This document shows positions 1 to 8,309 of a stretch of DNA of 64,000 nt, one piece after another. The stretch's first letter is position 1; the number at the start of each line of letters is the position of its first letter. The DNA is from Desulfomarina profundi (GTDB taxonomy: Bacteria; Desulfobacterota; Desulfobulbia; Desulfobulbales; Desulfocapsaceae), in assembly GCF_019703855.1 (NCBI RefSeq), contig NZ_AP024086.1, forward strand, positions 1,570,501 through 1,634,500, in the 5' to 3' direction. The notes beneath the pieces were generated by a model. The model was given only the letters and a program-made list of their open reading frames with translations, made no database searches and was not told where the DNA came from. The position numbers and the translations under genes were made by a program.

Positions 1-1
1 T

Positions 2-391
2 ACAGGTTGCAGCCTAGGTAAGAGATCTATGCACTGGCTTGACTACGGTGTAATGGCCGCGACTTTTGTGAATCTTTCTAATGGAAAAGCTGTGAGAATC
101 ACAGCCCTTGAGGAAGCACGTGAAATATCCAAAAAATATTGTTCTGAAATTGAGAATAAATACAAGCGGCAGCTTGAGGCTTATAAAATCATGAAAGAGG
201 AGGAGCTTTTTCGAGTTCAAAAGGTCAAGGTGAAAATCCCGGAAGAAAATATGCCAGGCAGGCCACTCAAACGTGTCCAGTGTGAAGGATGCGGAGACTG
301 GGTCCAGGATAAGCGTGATGTTACAGTAGAAGGTAAAATACTCTGCCGCCAATGCGCAGAAGGAAGATATTACGAAATTCTGGATTCCTGA
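2..391 (+). CDS. FmdE-like protein, C-terminal part (5' truncated by window edge)
   Basis: The open frame runs in from the left edge with no start, so only about 129 C-terminal residues are seen. It begins with TGCSLGKRS followed by a DYG-x4-ATF stretch, which matches the conserved cysteine loop of the FmdE family (named for subunit E of formylmethanofuran dehydrogenase). The C-terminus carries a zinc ribbon with CEGCGDWV and CRQCA pairs, as in longer FmdE proteins. In bacteria without methanogenesis the family is usually of unknown role, often linked to molybdenum enzymes. An internal ATG at 29 is not the likely start because the homology continues upstream of it. The next gene, hisHF, starts 120 bp downstream and is functionally unrelated. 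Confidence 0.75.
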   Translation, partial: TGCSLGKRSMHWLDYGVMAATFVNLSNGKAVRITALEEAREISKKYCSEIENKYKRQLEAYKIMKEEELFRVQKVKVKIPEENMPGRPLKRVQCEGCGDWVQDKRDVTVEGKILCRQCAEGRYYEILDS

Positions 392-511
392 TGCTTTTAC
401 AGTTTCCTCAATATCTTTGTTTATTTCTAACAAAACTCAGGAAAATGTCCAAAAGTATCTGTATAAATCTGAGTGTCCGGAATTATATAATACATATTTC
501 AAGGAAAAGGC

Positions 512-2125
512 ATGGTAACGCTTCTAGATTATGGCGCAGGTAATATCCGCAGCGTAAGAAACGCAATAAAAAAACTTGGTTTTTCAGTCAACGAGATAAA
601 AACTCCTGAAGATATTTTCTCAGCAGAAAAATTGATTTTTCCGGGTGTAGGGAGTTTTGGCCTGGTCATGCAAAGACTGAGAGAAAAAGGATATGCCGAA
701 CAGATAATTCGTCGAATCCAGGCTGATAAACCGTTTCTCGGAATATGTGTTGCTTTGCAGACTCTTTATGAGGGCAGCGAGGAATCCCCGGGAGTTGCCG
801 GTCTGGGTCTGATTCCTGGGCAAATAAAACGATTCCCTGAAGGGAAAACTGCCGTTCCGCAAATTGGATGGAACGGGATAACTTCTCAAAAATTCTCACC
901 TCTTCTTGAGGAGTATAAGGGAGAAAAACTCTACTTCGTCCACTCGTATTATGCTTCTCTTACTGAGAAAAGTGCAGATTGGACATTGGCAACGACAGAT
1001 TACGGCCTGGAATTCGTTTCCGCCGTGAAAAGGGGAAATTGTACTGCTTTTCAGTTTCATCCTGAAAAAAGTGGGGAAGCCGGTCTGAAAATGCTGGCAA
1101 ATTATCTGGCTTCATCTTTTGCTGAAACTGTTGAAATACGTGGGAAAAACAACCTCGAAAACAAATTTGTTGCCACTGAACAGGGAAAGACTTCTATTGG
1201 AAAGAGAATTATTGCCTGTCTCGATGTTCGCACAAACAGTTCAGGTGATCTTGTTGTGACAAAAGGGGACCAGTATGATGTAAAGGATGGTGGGGAGGTT
1301 CGAAATCTTGGGAAACCTGTTGCCCTGGCAAGACGATATTATGAAGAGGGTGCAGATGAAATAACTTTTCTCAATATAACAGGTTTTCGGGATTTTCCCA
1401 TGCAGGACCAACCTATGCTTGAAGTTTTGAGAAAAACATCTGAAAATGTTTTTGTCCCCCTTACAATCGGTGGTGGAATTAAGGAATTTACAGACTCAGA
1501 GGGAAAACATTATTCGTCCCTGGATGTCGCTCATGAATATTTCAGATCAGGTGCAGATAAAATATCTATAGGGAGTGATGCAGTTTATACCGTTGAAAAA
1601 TATCTTGAAAATGGAGAAAAAAACGGTTGCAGTTCAATAGAGCAGATTTCCAGGGTTTATGGTGCACAGGCCGTTGTTGTATCTGTTGACCCGAGAAGAA
1701 TATATGTTTCTTTTCCCGATGAAACCGGTCATACCGTTATTAAAACTGATATTCCCGGTCCCAAGGGAGAAAAATACTGCTGGTATCAGTGTACCGTTAA
1801 AGGTGGCCGTGAGGGCAGGGATATAGATGTTGTACAGCTGGTTACTGTCTGCGAGAAACTGGGAGCGGGTGAAATCTTATTGAACTGCATAGACAGGGAT
1901 GGAACAAACAGCGGGTTTGACCTTGAACTCATACAACTGGTCAAGGAAAATGTTTCGATCCCCGTTATTGCATCCAGTGGTGCAGGAAAAGCCGATCATT
2001 TTGTCGAAGTATTCCAAAAGACATCTGCAGATGCTGCACTGGCGGCAGGAATTTTCCATAGAAAAGAGGTGGCAATCGCGGAAGTTAAATCACAGGTGAA
2101 AATTGCCGGGATAGAAGTTCGATAA
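512..2125 (+). CDS. hisHF: Bifunctional imidazole glycerol phosphate synthase, HisH-HisF fusion
   Basis: Histidine biosynthesis: the glutaminase half releases ammonia and the cyclase half makes imidazole glycerol phosphate and AICAR from PRFAR. In this 537-aa protein residues 1-205 are a class I glutaminase with Cys79 in LGICVALQ and the His183/Glu185 pair in FHPEKSG. A linker of about 25 residues follows. Residues 231-535 are the (beta/alpha)8 HisF barrel with catalytic Asp238 in ACLDVR and Asp393 in SVDPRR. The HisF half carries the insertions typical of yeast and plant HIS7 (for example GDLVVTKGDQYDV, GEKYCWYQCT), absent from ordinary ~255-aa bacterial HisF. It stands alone rather than in a his operon. 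The start has a purine-rich AAGGAAAAGG just upstream. Confidence 0.93.
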   Translation: MVTLLDYGAGNIRSVRNAIKKLGFSVNEIKTPEDIFSAEKLIFPGVGSFGLVMQRLREKGYAEQIIRRIQADKPFLGICVALQTLYEGSEESPGVAGLGLIPGQIKRFPEGKTAVPQIGWNGITSQKFSPLLEEYKGEKLYFVHSYYASLTEKSADWTLATTDYGLEFVSAVKRGNCTAFQFHPEKSGEAGLKMLANYLASSFAETVEIRGKNNLENKFVATEQGKTSIGKRIIACLDVRTNSSGDLVVTKGDQYDVKDGGEVRNLGKPVALARRYYEEGADEITFLNITGFRDFPMQDQPMLEVLRKTSENVFVPLTIGGGIKEFTDSEGKHYSSLDVAHEYFRSGADKISIGSDAVYTVEKYLENGEKNGCSSIEQISRVYGAQAVVVSVDPRRIYVSFPDETGHTVIKTDIPGPKGEKYCWYQCTVKGGREGRDIDVVQLVTVCEKLGAGEILLNCIDRDGTNSGFDLELIQLVKENVSIPVIASSGAGKADHFVEVFQKTSADAALAAGIFHRKEVAIAEVKSQVKIAGIEVR

Positions 2126-2151
2126 AAGACGTAGCCGGACTGCTCTCCGGC

Positions 2152-2246
2152 GAACATTGTGTTTATTTGATTAAGAGTACCTGCCAGGCTGACCTTGTGA
2201 AGGTATTAACCCATATCAGAATCAAGGATACCTTAACACAATGTTC
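2152..2246. repeat. Inverted repeat with 12-bp arms downstream of hisHF
   Basis: GAACATTGTGTT at 2152-2163 is mirrored exactly by AACACAATGTTC at 2235-2246. The 71-bp interior has further partial complementarity (AAGGTATTAACCC near AAGGATACCTTAA). It lies between the hisHF stop and the convergent lipoprotein gene, so it may act as a terminator or be a remnant palindromic element. There is no T-tract directly after either arm. Confidence 0.5.
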
Positions 2247-2289
2247 ATGAAAATGCGGGTCAGGTAGAAGTGAGTCTTGAATTCATGGT

Positions 2290-2919
2290 TTAAAAAAAGC
2301 GCAGACTGCTGAGAAAAACTTCGCACTCATCTTCAAATGATTTTTGCGGTACATTTTCTGAAGCAAGATAACTTTCCTGGTAATACATATCAATGCCATT
2401 GCCTGGAGTTTTTGGATGCATACAGACCAGGCCACTGTTTTTCACTATTATGAAATTGCTCTGCAGGATTTCTTTTTTACTGTGATCCTCATATTCCTGA
2501 AAATATCTGACACAATATGGAGAAAGCCCGACATCAGCCATGTATTGAAATTTAATATTCCGGTAATCACCTTGAGCAGGCCGTATTTCTTTCTTTTCCT
2601 TTACAAACTGAATAAAAGCATTTTTGTTAAGTTCTTTTTCTAGTAGATGAATTTCCGTTGCCTTGGCAAAAATTGAATATTTTTTTTCTTCCGTTATTTT
2701 CAGATAATAAAGACTGTCCCTATTGTGTTTTTCATACCACCGTGCTCCTGAAGGCGGTGAAATCGAAAAACCAAGACTGCTTTCCCTCGCCTTTAGGTTT
2801 TTTACCGGAAAATATCGATTTTCCTGAGAAGCACAGGAACAGAACAGAATCGCTATGAATGACAGGGACAGAAAACAACCCTGTTTACGGATTGATCGGA
2901 AGCATGAGGAAATATTCAT
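2290..2919 (-). CDS. Putative lipoprotein of unknown function
   Basis: About 209 residues from the chosen start. The N-terminus has a basic stretch (RSIRKQG), a hydrophobic run (FLSLSFIAILF) and a cysteine in CSCASQ that resembles a lipobox, so the protein is probably exported and lipidated. The mature part is hydrophilic with no motif I recognise. A start 14 codons upstream (2961) is possible but would add a second hydrophobic stretch before the signal peptide. Neither start has a convincing Shine-Dalgarno site. It converges on hisHF and is divergent from dctB. No function can be given. Confidence 0.6.
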   Translation of the reverse strand: MNISSCFRSIRKQGCFLSLSFIAILFCSCASQENRYFPVKNLKARESSLGFSISPPSGARWYEKHNRDSLYYLKITEEKKYSIFAKATEIHLLEKELNKNAFIQFVKEKKEIRPAQGDYRNIKFQYMADVGLSPYCVRYFQEYEDHSKKEILQSNFIIVKNSGLVCMHPKTPGNGIDMYYQESYLASENVPQKSFEDECEVFLSSLRFF

Positions 2920-2952
2920 TAAAATTTTCAAAAAGTGTAAATAAAAAAAGAA

Positions 2953-2993
2953 CATAAACAACCGGGCCGGACCAAGTGGCTCAGTTGTTTATG
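2953..2993. repeat. Perfect 10-bp inverted repeat upstream of the lipoprotein gene
   Basis: CATAAACAAC at 2953-2962 and GTTGTTTATG at 2984-2993 are perfect inverted copies, with an inner GGCC/GGC pair. It sits in the divergent intergenic space between the lipoprotein gene and dctB and could be an operator or a hairpin in the 5' leader. Confidence 0.4.
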
Positions 2994-3170
2994 CCCTATG
3001 TGTATTTATGCCTTCCGGAACCAAAAACTGATGAACATCCAACTGCGTCAGATAAATTTTCCAAGGCCAAATTTACAAATCATAATATTAACACGCAAAC
3101 ACTACTTACAACTACCAGATCAATGTAGTTAAAAAACATACCTGAATCAAGATGATTTTGTAAAAGGTCT

Positions 3171-5030
3171 ATGAAAACACCATTGCTCAATAATTACCCG
3201 TCAAAAGGTCGTAAAATAATTATCAGCGCCCTCTTTTTCATCATCCTGACCCTTCATCTGCTGACCATGGTTTCAGCCTGGACCTACCAACGTGGTCTGG
3301 ATGATCTTGCGGAACAGGGCAATATCCGCCTTGAACTGTATATCAATTATCTCAAAGGTGTTTTGGAAAAATATGAGAGTCTTCCCGAACTTCTTGCAAT
3401 TGATAAAAATCTCGTTAAAGCATTGCTCAGCCCCCATGAGCACAAGAGAATAGAAAAACTGAACAAATACCTTGAGACTATAAACAAGGTCAGTGATGCT
3501 CTCGATACCTATCTCATGAATAAAGATGGTCTCACTATTGCAGCGAGCAACTGGAAAGAGAAGCATCCGTTTATCGGAAGGAATTTCAGCTACAGACCAT
3601 ATTTCAAGCAGGCAATGAAAGGTAAGCTGGGTAGATATTTCGCCCTTGGGACAACTTCTTCCAAAAGAGGTTACTATTTTGCTTACCCTGTGCAGAAGGG
3701 CAGGGAGATCCTTGGAGCAGTAGTTGTCAAAATTGATATTGACAATGTGGAGCAGACCTGGGCCCACAGGGATGAAAGTTTTCTTGTGACAGATCCGGAT
3801 GGAGTCATTTTTATCACAACTCGTCCTGAATGGCGGTACAAAACTCTCCAGCCACTTGAAAAGGAAGTTGTTGCCAGGATTGCCGAGTCTAAAAGATACC
3901 CAGTGAAATCACTTATTCAGCTCAGTCGGAAAGAAATCAATACGAAAAATAAAATGCAGATACTCGAAATAACAATGAATAATGAAAAAAAACCAAGGCG
4001 TCTGTTGAAACAGTCTAGAAAAATGGTCGATGCCGGTTGGACAGTTCATATTCTCTCAGACACGAATGTTGTTAAAAAACGTGTAATTCTCGTTAACACG
4101 ATGGCAGCCTCCAGTCTTTTCCTTACATATTTTATAATTGTCATGCTTATCCAGCGGAGGGAAAGACTGGCAGAACTCAAACGAATTGAGGAGGAGGCCA
4201 GAAAAGCACTGCAGGAAGCCAACGAATTGCTGGAATCCCGGGTTCTTGATCGAACACAGAAACTGACAGAGGCCAATATTCTCCTGAAAAAAGAGATATT
4301 GGAAAGAAAGCAGGCTGAGGTAAAATTGAAAAAAACCCGGAGAGAACTGATTCATGCCGCCAAACTGGCAGCTCTTGGACAGATGTCAGCCGGAATAAAC
4401 CATGAGCTGAATCAACCACTTGCGGCAATCAGAAGTTATACTGACAATGGTTTGCAACTACTCCAGAAGGGCCGACTTGAAGATACCATGTGGAATTTGG
4501 AACAGATAGGCGAACTGACAGAAAGAATGGCCCAGATAGGAGTCCAGTTGAAGCTCTTTTCCAGGAAATCAAGTGGCCAGATAACCGTTGTGCCAGTTCA
4601 CGGTGTGATCAGCGGGGCACTGGAAATTTTAAAACCCAGTCTGAAAAAATCAGAAATCAGGATTACTGTTCATATAAAACCTGAAAATATTGAAGTCAGG
4701 GCGAATGATGTTCTTCTTCAGCAGGTGATGGTTAATCTGATAAGTAATGGTATTCACGCCATGGAAGGGATAGAAAAAAAAGAGATCAGTATTGAGGCCT
4801 TTATTATTGAAGAACATGTACAGATAGCTGTACATGACAGTGGTCCTGGAATTTCAGAACAGCACAGTAAAAGAATATTTGATCCGTTTTTTACAACAAA
4901 GAAATCCGGACAGGGTCTGGGCCTTGGTCTCACTATCAGTGATCGTATAATTCGTGATACCGGAGGTCGGATCTATCTGGCTGAATCCAGTTCCGGAGCC
5001 CGTTTTGAGATAATTTTATTGAAGGCATGA
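3171..5030 (+). CDS. dctB: C4-dicarboxylate-type sensor histidine kinase DctB
   Basis: Membrane sensor kinase, 619 aa. Transmembrane segments lie near residues 15-37 and 305-327 and enclose a periplasmic double-Cache-type sensing region of about 265 residues. A charged coiled coil (about 330-395) leads to the HisKA helix, with phosphoacceptor His411 in INHELNQP, and then to the GHKL ATPase with an N-box (NLISNGIHAM) and G-boxes (DSGPGI, GQGLGLGL). The layout matches DctB. The adjacent response-regulator gene dctD starts 7 bp after the stop, and a TRAP transporter follows, so the ligand is probably a C4-dicarboxylate or a similar organic acid. AAAGG precedes the ATG. Confidence 0.9.
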   Translation: MKTPLLNNYPSKGRKIIISALFFIILTLHLLTMVSAWTYQRGLDDLAEQGNIRLELYINYLKGVLEKYESLPELLAIDKNLVKALLSPHEHKRIEKLNKYLETINKVSDALDTYLMNKDGLTIAASNWKEKHPFIGRNFSYRPYFKQAMKGKLGRYFALGTTSSKRGYYFAYPVQKGREILGAVVVKIDIDNVEQTWAHRDESFLVTDPDGVIFITTRPEWRYKTLQPLEKEVVARIAESKRYPVKSLIQLSRKEINTKNKMQILEITMNNEKKPRRLLKQSRKMVDAGWTVHILSDTNVVKKRVILVNTMAASSLFLTYFIIVMLIQRRERLAELKRIEEEARKALQEANELLESRVLDRTQKLTEANILLKKEILERKQAEVKLKKTRRELIHAAKLAALGQMSAGINHELNQPLAAIRSYTDNGLQLLQKGRLEDTMWNLEQIGELTERMAQIGVQLKLFSRKSSGQITVVPVHGVISGALEILKPSLKKSEIRITVHIKPENIEVRANDVLLQQVMVNLISNGIHAMEGIEKKEISIEAFIIEEHVQIAVHDSGPGISEQHSKRIFDPFFTTKKSGQGLGLGLTISDRIIRDTGGRIYLAESSSGARFEIILLKA

Positions 5031-5036
5031 AAGAAT

Positions 5037-6392
5037 ATGAAAATTGGGAATGAAGTACTTTTTATTGATGATGAAAAACACATAAGACAGGCGAACCAGC
5101 AGACTCTTGAACTTGCCGATCTGGTAGTAACCTGTATCGATTCAGCAGAAAAGGGTCTTGAGCTCCTGTCCAGGGAATGGTCTGGAATAATAGTATGTGA
5201 TATTCGTCTTCCGAAAATGGACGGCATGCAGTTTTTAAAGGAAGTGAGAAAAATTGATCAGGATCTTCCGGTTATCCTGATTACAGGTCATGGGGATATT
5301 TCCATGGCGGTTCAGGCAATGCGGGATGGTGCATACGATTTTATCGAAAAACCTTATTCCACGGAGCGCCTGGTCAAAACAGTTCTGAGAGGTCTTGAAA
5401 AAAGAAGTCTTACCCTGGAAAACAGAATTCTTCGGCGAGAACTTGAATTACACAGTGCTCCGGGACCAAGAATTATCGGCCGGACCAGAATAATGGAACA
5501 TCTTCGGACTACCATCGCCCAGGTGGCAGATACGGGTGCCGACGTCCTTGTCCTCGGTGAAACCGGAACAGGCAAGGAACTGGTGGCAAGAGCACTGCAT
5601 GAAAACAGTCGTCGGCGCACAGAGAATTTTGTCGCCATAAACTGCGGAGCTGTCTCAGAATCCATAATGGAAAGCGAGTTATTCGGTCATGAAGCCGGCG
5701 CCTTTACGGATGCAAAAACACAGAGAATCGGCAAATTTGAACATGCAAACGGAGGAACTCTACTCCTGGACGAAATAGAATCGATGCCCCTGAGAGTCCA
5801 GATTCATCTGCTCCGGGTCCTTCAGGAAAGGGCCCTGGAAAGACTTGGATCCAACAACCTGATCCCCCTTGATCTGCGAGTTGTCGCCGCGTCAAAAGTT
5901 GATCTTCGATCTGCTGCAGAAAGAGGTGAGTTTCGGGAAGATCTCTATTATCGTCTCAATGTCGTATGTCTGGAAATCCCCCCATTACGTGAACGAAGAG
6001 AAGACATTGCGCTGCTTTTTCACCATTTTCTCCTTGTCGCCGGACATAGGTACCAGAAGGAGGCACCTACCCCTGATGGTTCCCAGATGAATGTGCTCAT
6101 GTCATACCAGTGGCCCGGTAATGTCAGGGAGTTGAGAAATCTTGCGGAACGATATGTCCTTCTAGGCCACCAATTTGATTATTCTCTTGAAAAACTCCTC
6201 TCAGGACAGGACAGAGATCAGGAGAGTTCTCTTCCTAAACAGGTTGATTGCTTTGAAAGAAGCCTGATTGAACAGGCTCTTACCGGTGCCAACGGTTCAA
6301 TCAAGGAAGCAATGAGCACACTCGCCATACCGAGAAAGACCCTTTACGACAAAATGAGGAAATATGGTCTTGATAAAAGTGACTATAAATAA
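5037..6392 (+). CDS. dctD: Sigma-54-dependent response regulator DctD
   Basis: Transcription activator of 451 aa. The receiver domain (1-120) has Asp55 in VCDIRLP as phosphoacceptor. The AAA+ domain (about 143-380) has Walker A GETGTGK (174-180), Walker B in LLLDEIES and the sigma-54 contact loop at 221-226. A Fis-type helix-turn-helix closes the protein (SIKEAMSTLAIPRKTLYDKM). The contact loop reads GAFTDA instead of the usual GAFTGA. The gene forms an operon with dctB, and a sigma-54 promoter lies ahead of dctP downstream, so the circuit DctB-DctD-dctPQM is well supported. DctD binding sites were not pinned down. Confidence 0.92.
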   Translation: MKIGNEVLFIDDEKHIRQANQQTLELADLVVTCIDSAEKGLELLSREWSGIIVCDIRLPKMDGMQFLKEVRKIDQDLPVILITGHGDISMAVQAMRDGAYDFIEKPYSTERLVKTVLRGLEKRSLTLENRILRRELELHSAPGPRIIGRTRIMEHLRTTIAQVADTGADVLVLGETGTGKELVARALHENSRRRTENFVAINCGAVSESIMESELFGHEAGAFTDAKTQRIGKFEHANGGTLLLDEIESMPLRVQIHLLRVLQERALERLGSNNLIPLDLRVVAASKVDLRSAAERGEFREDLYYRLNVVCLEIPPLRERREDIALLFHHFLLVAGHRYQKEAPTPDGSQMNVLMSYQWPGNVRELRNLAERYVLLGHQFDYSLEKLLSGQDRDQESSLPKQVDCFERSLIEQALTGANGSIKEAMSTLAIPRKTLYDKMRKYGLDKSDYK

Positions 6393-6431
6393 AATCAGGG
6401 GAATCATAAAAAAACGATTTTGACCCAAAGG

Positions 6432-6469
6432 AAAATGAAAATTGGCGGATTCCCGCCAATTTTCATTTT
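6432..6469 (+). terminator. Intrinsic terminator after dctD
   Basis: Perfect 17-bp stem (arms 6432-6448 and 6453-6469) with a 4-base loop. The stem's outer A/T pairs supply the T-rich end in both directions. It separates dctBD from dctPQM. Confidence 0.85.
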
Positions 6470-6531
6470 ACGCTTTTTCTGAATTTTCTATAACATGCTG
6501 TACACCATGATCTTTTTAAATTAAACTATAC

Positions 6532-6547
6532 TGGTTTCATTTTTGCA
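6532..6547 (+). promoter_or_regulatory. Sigma-54 promoter of dctPQM
   Basis: TGGTTT at 6532-6537 and TTGCA at 6543-6547 give the diagnostic GG-N10-GC arrangement (GG at 6533-6534, GC at 6545-6546). Transcription would start near 6559, about 85 bp before dctP. The preceding gene encodes the sigma-54 activator DctD, which supports the call. Confidence 0.75.
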
Positions 6548-6644
6548 AAGCACTATGAACAGAAAGCTTCAGTTCTGGAGCAGATTTTTCGGGCTGTTCT
6601 CGGCCCAGGGAAGCAATTCATTATTAATCTGAAGGAGGAAACGT

Positions 6645-7643
6645 ATGTTATTGCGTAAAATCACAACACTTGTTGCCACTGCTGCACTCTCAACCCTGTT
6701 GGTTACCGGCTCAGCACTGGCTGGTGGTCCTGTTGTACTCAAGTTTTCCCATGTTGTTGCTGAAAACACACCTAAAGGGCAGATGGCCAACAAATTCAAA
6801 GACCTGGTTGCAGAGCGACTCGCTGGAAAAGTTACGGTAGAAGTATTCCCCAACTCCCAGCTCTTTGGCGATAACAAGGTTCTTGAAGCAATGCTGCTCG
6901 GGGATGTACAGATGGGTGCACCTGCTCTTTCAAAATTTTCTCGCTACACAAAAAAACTGCAAATTTTTGACCTGCCGTTTCTTTTTAAAGACATGAGTGT
7001 AGTAGAAAAATTCCAGAAAAGCCCTAAAGGTCTTGAACTCCTCGATTCTCTGAAGAAAAAAGGTCTTGTCGGTCTTGGATACCTGCATAACGGCATGAAA
7101 CAGCTCTCATCCAGCAAGCCCCTTCGGGTCCCTGCTGATGCAAAAGGTCTTAAATTCCGTATTATGTCCTCAGACGTACTTGCCGCCCAATTCAAAGCTG
7201 TTAACGCTACCCCACTGAAAAAGCCGTTTTCTGAAGTTTTCACCCTGCTCCAGACAAAAGCTATTGATGGTCAGGAAAATACCTGGTCAAATATCTACTC
7301 CAAAAAATTCTTTGAAGTACAGCCTTACATCACAGAATCTAACCATGGCGTGCTCGACTATATGGTCGTAACTTCCAAGGAATTCTGGATGAGCCTTGAT
7401 AAGGATGTTCAGGTTGAGTTGAAAAAAGCTCTCGATGAGGCCATTGCTTACGGGAACCAAATTGCCGCACAAAAAGCACTTGACGATCGTCAGAAAATAA
7501 TTGATTCCAAACGTTCTGAGATTATACAGCTTTCAGACGCCCAGCGAAATCAGTGGGTTGAAGCTATGAAACCCGTATGGGAAGAGTTTGAGAAACAGAT
7601 TGGCAAAGATATGATTGACGCTGCGTATCAGGCCAACATGTAG
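6645..7643 (+). CDS. dctP: TRAP transporter periplasmic solute-binding protein DctP
   Basis: Extracytoplasmic binding protein of a tripartite ATP-independent transporter, 332 aa. A cleavable signal peptide (hydrophobic core to SALA-GG, about residue 26) precedes a DctP-family fold. Family features include LKFSHVVAENTPKG near the mature N-terminus, LRVPADAKGLKFR, and DGQENTWSNI in the region where family members hold the carboxylate-binding site. A strong Shine-Dalgarno AAGGAGGA sits just before the ATG. It is the first gene of dctPQM under a sigma-54 promoter. Substrate is inferred to be a C4-dicarboxylate (succinate, fumarate, malate) from the DctBD context; other organic acids are possible. 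Confidence 0.93.
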   Translation: MLLRKITTLVATAALSTLLVTGSALAGGPVVLKFSHVVAENTPKGQMANKFKDLVAERLAGKVTVEVFPNSQLFGDNKVLEAMLLGDVQMGAPALSKFSRYTKKLQIFDLPFLFKDMSVVEKFQKSPKGLELLDSLKKKGLVGLGYLHNGMKQLSSSKPLRVPADAKGLKFRIMSSDVLAAQFKAVNATPLKKPFSEVFTLLQTKAIDGQENTWSNIYSKKFFEVQPYITESNHGVLDYMVVTSKEFWMSLDKDVQVELKKALDEAIAYGNQIAAQKALDDRQKIIDSKRSEIIQLSDAQRNQWVEAMKPVWEEFEKQIGKDMIDAAYQANM

Positions 7644-7763
7644 GACTATGACATTTGACAGGGGGCTGATTCAATCCCCTGTCAAGATTTTCTTTGCTTA
7701 TCCCCAAGCGGTCATTCCACTTTTTCAGGTTTGGCCGCATTTGAGTTCTGCAAGAGGTAAATT

Positions 7764-8309
7764 ATGTTTATGCGCTTCATCAATCGTGCAGAAGAAGCTG
7801 TTATCTGTATACTGCTGGTATTGACAACCCTGCTTGTATTTGTAGATGTAGTCATGCGATTCGGGTTCAACTCCGGTTTTATGTGGTCCCAGGAGCTAAC
7901 CCTGCATATGTCCGCCTGGATGGTCCTTTTCGGTGCCTCTTATGGGTTGAAGGTAGGATCCCATATTGGTATGGACTCATTTGTAAAACTTTTTCCCAGG
8001 ACCGGAAGAAGAATACTCACCGGAATCGCCGCTGTTCTGGCCCTGGGCTACTGCGGTCTCATATTTTATGGCAGTTGGATTTATCTGAAAAAAATGAAAC
8101 TGATAGGTATAGAACTGGAAGACCTGCCCATTCCCGCTTGGCTTGCCCATGGGATGCTGTTGGTTGGTTTTCTTTTCCTTATTGTCCGTCTGATCATAAT
8201 ACTATCATCTGTAATTACCGGAAAGGCTGATGGCTTCAAACACGCAGATGAAGCAAAAGACAGTATGGAGCTTGCAGAGGATATCGCTAAAGAGGAGGGG
8301 ATTTCATGA
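7764..8309 (+). CDS. dctQ: TRAP transporter small membrane subunit DctQ
   Basis: Small integral subunit of 181 aa with four hydrophobic segments (about residues 12-32, 45-65, 84-106, 124-148), as expected for DctQ. The conserved WSQELTLHMSAWMVLFG region between segments 1 and 2 is recognisable. The charged C-terminal tail (about 30 residues) is somewhat long. AGAGGT precedes the ATG, and a second ATG two codons later is equally possible. The stop overlaps the start of dctM (ATGA), indicating translational coupling. Confidence 0.9.
   Translation: MFMRFINRAEEAVICILLVLTTLLVFVDVVMRFGFNSGFMWSQELTLHMSAWMVLFGASYGLKVGSHIGMDSFVKLFPRTGRRILTGIAAVLALGYCGLIFYGSWIYLKKMKLIGIELEDLPIPAWLAHGMLLVGFLFLIVRLIIILSSVITGKADGFKHADEAKDSMELAEDIAKEEGIS

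Noticed and set aside
2416-2858. Plus-strand frames opposite the lipoprotein gene
   Set aside because: They mirror the codon pattern of the minus-strand gene and have no family features or ribosome sites.
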